From NCBI GenBank assembly GCA_965603095.1, contig CBFDBQ010000062.1:1-9285 (forward strand): 9,285 nucleotides of DNA. The letters are read 5' to 3'. Source of the stretch: DAOVVL01 sp965603095 (lineage in GTDB: Bacteria; Pseudomonadota; Alphaproteobacteria; Rhodospirillales; Magnetovibrionaceae). This document shows positions 6,841-9,285 of the stretch, in pieces (position 1 is the stretch's first letter; the number at the start of each line of letters is the position of its first letter). The notes below the pieces were generated by a model, which saw only the letters and a list, made by a program, of their open reading frames with translations, did no database searches and was not told the origin of the DNA. The position numbers and the translations under genes were made by a program.

Positions 6841-7736
6841 CACGCGTCTCCTTCATTTCGTTTATTGACGAAGTAGAGATAAAGGTTCGTCAGCACAATC
6901 ACGACAAACAGAAGAATGTAGGAAAGTGCCGAGGACTGGCTGGTTTTAAAGAACTGAAAGGCCATACGGTAAACGAACACAGCAATAGTTTCGGTAGACG
7001 TTCCCGGCCCGCCCGCTGTGATAATGTAAATGATATCAAAAAGCTTAAAGGTTTCGATTGTCCTGAACAGTACGGCCAGAAGCAACAGCCCTTTTATGTA
7101 TGGGAAGGTGACGGTCTTAAACCGTTCCCATGGTGTTGCACGGTCTACTTCCGATGCTTCATAAAGATAGTCTGGAACGCTGACCAAGCCAGCCAACACC
7201 AATAGCATCACAAAGGGAGACCACATCCATGCATCGGCAATCACAATACCGGCGATAGCACCCCACTTTGTTGCAAGCAGTGTTAATACTTCACCAGAAA
7301 AATATCTATAAACTTGGCTGATCACACCGAAGGTGGGTTCGTAAAATAATTTAAAAAATGCGCCGACTGCCACAAAGGACAACATCATTGGTGTCAACAC
7401 CAACATCAAGATTTCCCGGCGCCATGGAAACTTCTTTGCAAACAGTAATGCTAGGCTAAATCCAATTACTAATTGCAGCAAAACGCTTAATGACACAATT
7501 GTCGCGGTTGTTTGAAAGCGGTCCCATACCACGGGATCGGTAAACACCTTTTCATAATAATAAAAACCGGCAAAACTGGGGGGCTTCATGGAAGTGGCTT
7601 TATAGTGAAAGAAGCTCAAGCCAAAAGACCACATTAACGGGAAGATATTCATGAAAAACAACAGGGCAATGGTCGGTGTAATAAGCATTGCGCCGCGCCG
7701 TTTTGGGTCCATTATCCATTGTAAAAAAGTCTTCAT
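6840..7736 (-). CDS. Sugar ABC transporter permease, MalF/UgpA type
   Basis: Second inner-membrane channel subunit, 298 residues. Hydrophobic segments are at about 17-41, 78-100, 108-131, 157-184, 214-238 and 266-291. This is six helices without the extra N-terminal helices and large periplasmic loop of E. coli MalF, as usual for UgpA/LacF-type members. The coupling loop is YEASEVDRATPWERFKTVTF at about 192-211, close to the family consensus Y-E-A-A-x-I-D-G-A. The stretch DIIYIITAGGPGTSTET (about 234-250) is a hallmark of these permeases. ATG 7736 is preceded by no good ribosome site, so it may be translated less well than its neighbours or depend on the unusual spacer upstream. It pairs with the MalG-type subunit to form the heterodimeric channel. 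Confidence 0.95.
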   Translation of the reverse strand: MKTFLQWIMDPKRRGAMLITPTIALLFFMNIFPLMWSFGLSFFHYKATSMKPPSFAGFYYYEKVFTDPVVWDRFQTTATIVSLSVLLQLVIGFSLALLFAKKFPWRREILMLVLTPMMLSFVAVGAFFKLFYEPTFGVISQVYRYFSGEVLTLLATKWGAIAGIVIADAWMWSPFVMLLVLAGLVSVPDYLYEASEVDRATPWERFKTVTFPYIKGLLLLAVLFRTIETFKLFDIIYIITAGGPGTSTETIAVFVYRMAFQFFKTSQSSALSYILLFVVIVLTNLYLYFVNKRNEGDA

Positions 7737-7873
7737 CTGCTTAAATCCCGGTTAACTTATTTACTAAATTGCAAAATTATAAATTGTCTAACAAATAGGG
7801 TTTGAGGGGGCGGGAGTGAGGGAGGAAATAAACACCCCCACCCGTCTCAAGGTCTTAGTAATCACAAGAAGGA
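7737..7873. other. 137-base spacer between binding-protein and permease genes
   Basis: The only sizeable gap in the operon. The half next to the binding protein holds the GC-rich hairpin; the half next to the permease is very AT-rich. That half contains TATAAT on the minus strand (7776-7781), but no matching -35 element at 16-18 bases, so an internal promoter is not supported. No small gene is seen. Confidence 0.8.
7802..7850 (-). terminator. Imperfect GC-rich hairpin behind the binding-protein gene
   Basis: Outer arms TTGAG (7802-7806) and CTCAA (7846-7850) pair perfectly. Inside, the G-rich run at 7807-7814 can pair with the C-rich run at 7834-7843, with a two-base bulge and mismatches, around an A/G-rich loop. 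It starts 24 bases past the binding-protein stop. In the transcribed direction no T-run follows, so it is not a standard intrinsic terminator. More likely it protects the binding-protein message from decay or partly reduces read-through, as between malE and malF, giving more binding protein than permease. This role is inferred. Confidence 0.45.
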
Positions 7874-9285
7874 TTAATTGATCCGTCCTGCTTCGATCAA
7901 CAATTCCTGCTGGAAGGCAGCAATGTTGTTCATGGCTTCACGAGCCGTAGTTTGGCCGGTGATTGCCTTGTCGAATTCTTCTTGCTGCTGGGTAAGCAGT
8001 TCAAAAAATTCGGGAACGTGCCAGAAATCCTTCTGCCATTTCAGCAAATTTCTGTGTGCGCGGTTCCAGGGCTTGATGTCATCATATTCAGGCATTGCCA
8101 TGACACTTTGCAGAGCAGAACTGCCACCGCTTTTGGCAAAGTTAAGTTGTGTGTCTTGGGACAACCACCACTTCACAATGTTCAGAGATTCCTGCACAAC
8201 TTCTTCGCTGTTCCAGGTTGTCAACACGAACGGTTGACCGCCCATAACGTCCGAACGATCCAATTCGCTACCACCATTTTTAGTTCCTGGTGGAAGCGCA
8301 TAACCGGTTACATCTGCAACCTTGGAAGACTTAGGGTCAATGGCCGTAGCCGATACAGCATTCCAGTTGACGATCGCCGCAATCTTGCCCTGCATGTACA
8401 GGTCATTGATGGCGAAGATGCCCATCTGGCCGGTCTTGGCGACTGGAGGAGAGTACTTGAGAAGATCAACATACTGTTCAATACCACGAATAGCGGAACC
8501 GGAATTTACAACACCAGCTGCTTGAGCCATAGGTTGGTTTGATTCATCCCAAATTTTACCACCGTTTTGCCAAATGAAGGCAAGTGCCTGACCTGATGAG
8601 AAATCATAAGCTTTACCGGCTTGATATGCGGTGCCATAGAAGTCGCCATCGGCAACGCCCTTGCCAAGTTTGGAACCGGCATCACGACGGAAAAATTCGC
8701 CAATGTTGCCCCAGGTGTCCCAATCAACACTTTCCCAATCTTCGTAGGTGCAAGGGAGTGATTTATTGTACTTGGCTTTGAAAGCGGCCTGTTCGCCATC
8801 ATCACAGAACAAATCTTTGCGATACACGGTAACCTTAGTGTCCGGCATCTGCGGAAAACCGTAGATGTTATCAGACTTATAAGGATAGGTGCCGTAGGAT
8901 TCCGTCAATGCAGGATGAACATCTTTCAAAATACCCTGAAGTTCGGAATCCTTGTCGATGTATTTATTCAGCTTCATGAATTGACCGCCTTCGATGAAGG
9001 TGCCGATCCACTGGCTATCAGAAACCACAAGTTGATACTTCTTTTCACCCGATGCCATTGAAGCGGCAACGCGTTCGTAAAAGCTACCCCAAGGAATGAA
9101 GTCGATTTCAAGTTTGACATCATTTCCGGTGGGTGACTTGTAGGTCTTGTTAGCATATTCCTGCATGAAACGGGTTGGACCCCAGTCAGGTGCAGCCATT
9201 TGAATAGTGATTTCCTTTGCTTGGGCCGGGGCAAAAGCAGCAAGACTGCCGATGGTGGCGCCAAGAACGAAAACACTTTTTAGTT
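7874..9285 (-). CDS. Periplasmic sugar-binding protein of a CUT1 ABC transporter, start cut off
   Basis: Captures the substrate in the periplasm and delivers it to the two permeases. 469 residues are visible; the frame stays open to the window edge, so the start codon lies beyond 9285. The visible N-terminus is the end of a signal peptide: a hydrophobic run SVFVLGATIGSLAAFAP, then a likely cut after A-Q-A, leaving K-E-I-T-I-Q at the mature end. There is no cysteine at the cut site, so it is a free periplasmic protein rather than a lipoprotein. An internal ATG at 9199 lies inside the mature protein and is not the start. Features of solute-binding family 1 include the early PWGSFYERVAASMASG region, YGFPQMPDTKVTVYRKDLF and ALAFIWQNGG. 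Two cysteines, 18 residues apart (codons at 8804-8806 and 8750-8752), are the only ones in the visible mature part. The ligand cannot be read from the sequence. Confidence 0.93.
   Translation of the reverse strand, partial: LKSVFVLGATIGSLAAFAPAQAKEITIQMAAPDWGPTRFMQEYANKTYKSPTGNDVKLEIDFIPWGSFYERVAASMASGEKKYQLVVSDSQWIGTFIEGGQFMKLNKYIDKDSELQGILKDVHPALTESYGTYPYKSDNIYGFPQMPDTKVTVYRKDLFCDDGEQAAFKAKYNKSLPCTYEDWESVDWDTWGNIGEFFRRDAGSKLGKGVADGDFYGTAYQAGKAYDFSSGQALAFIWQNGGKIWDESNQPMAQAAGVVNSGSAIRGIEQYVDLLKYSPPVAKTGQMGIFAINDLYMQGKIAAIVNWNAVSATAIDPKSSKVADVTGYALPPGTKNGGSELDRSDVMGGQPFVLTTWNSEEVVQESLNIVKWWLSQDTQLNFAKSGGSSALQSVMAMPEYDDIKPWNRAHRNLLKWQKDFWHVPEFFELLTQQQEEFDKAITGQTTAREAMNNIAAFQQELLIEAGRIN

Noticed and set aside
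7776..7781. TATAAT on the minus strand, a perfect -10 hexamer before the first permease gene.
   Set aside because: At 16, 17 or 18 bases upstream there is only AAACCC, CAAACC or TCAAAC, none like TTGACA. In such AT-rich sequence the hexamer is likely chance.
7784..7794. Short inverted repeat TTGT-CTA-ACAA, considered as a regulator operator.
   Set aside because: Four-base arms are too short to mean anything alone, and no second copy or regulator gene is in the window.
7952..8542. A 196-codon open frame on the plus strand.
   Set aside because: It lies wholly inside the binding-protein gene on the other strand, and its translation is cysteine- and histidine-rich without any recognisable domain. 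It is an antisense shadow.
1..9285. Search for tRNA genes, CRISPR repeats, insertion-sequence ends, phage or toxin-antitoxin genes.
   Set aside because: Nothing seen; coding sequence of metabolic genes fills almost the whole window and leaves no room for them.

Overview
The window is one strand of a sugar-uptake and sugar-catabolism operon. All nine genes lie on the minus strand, so transcription runs from high to low coordinates. They are tightly packed: there are 1- to 4-base overlaps or gaps of 10 to 36 bases everywhere except one 137-base gap behind the binding-protein gene. I see no RNA gene, mobile element, CRISPR array, phage gene or regulator. Both ends are cut inside genes: the binding protein lacks its first residues beyond base 9285, and the last gene runs off at base 1.

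Layout in transcription order: (1) periplasmic solute-binding protein, 9285-7874; (2) a 137-base spacer with an imperfect GC-rich hairpin; (3) and (4) two MalF/MalG-type permeases, 7736-6840 and 6840-5968; (5) a MalK/UgpC-type ATPase with a very unusual signature motif, 5957-4869; (6) an unrecognised small protein with three likely membrane helices, 4872-4537; (7) xylulokinase XylB, 4521-3049; (8) xylose isomerase XylA, 3018-1705; (9) a D-tagatose/D-psicose 3-epimerase-family sugar epimerase, 1668-781; (10) the N-terminal 255 residues of an enolase-superfamily acid-sugar dehydratase, 765-1.

How the genes fit together: the ABC system is of the CUT1 class, which usually carries oligosaccharides, glycosides, polyols or glycerol phosphate. 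The cytoplasmic genes are clearly for pentose use. XylA converts D-xylose to D-xylulose and XylB phosphorylates D-xylulose into the pentose phosphate pathway. A 3-epimerase would interconvert D-xylulose and D-ribulose, which widens the substrates that can reach XylB. The dehydratase would act on an aldonic or aldaric acid, so it points to a second, oxidative branch or a second substrate. The transported sugar is not decided by the sequence.

Organism: a Gram-negative bacterium, because the binding protein has an AxA-type signal peptide and no lipobox cysteine in the visible part. The mix of CUT1 transporter, XylA/XylB and enolase-superfamily dehydratase, and the style of the ATPase, suggest an alphaproteobacterium of moderate GC, perhaps marine. 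That assignment is from memory of family style and is weak.
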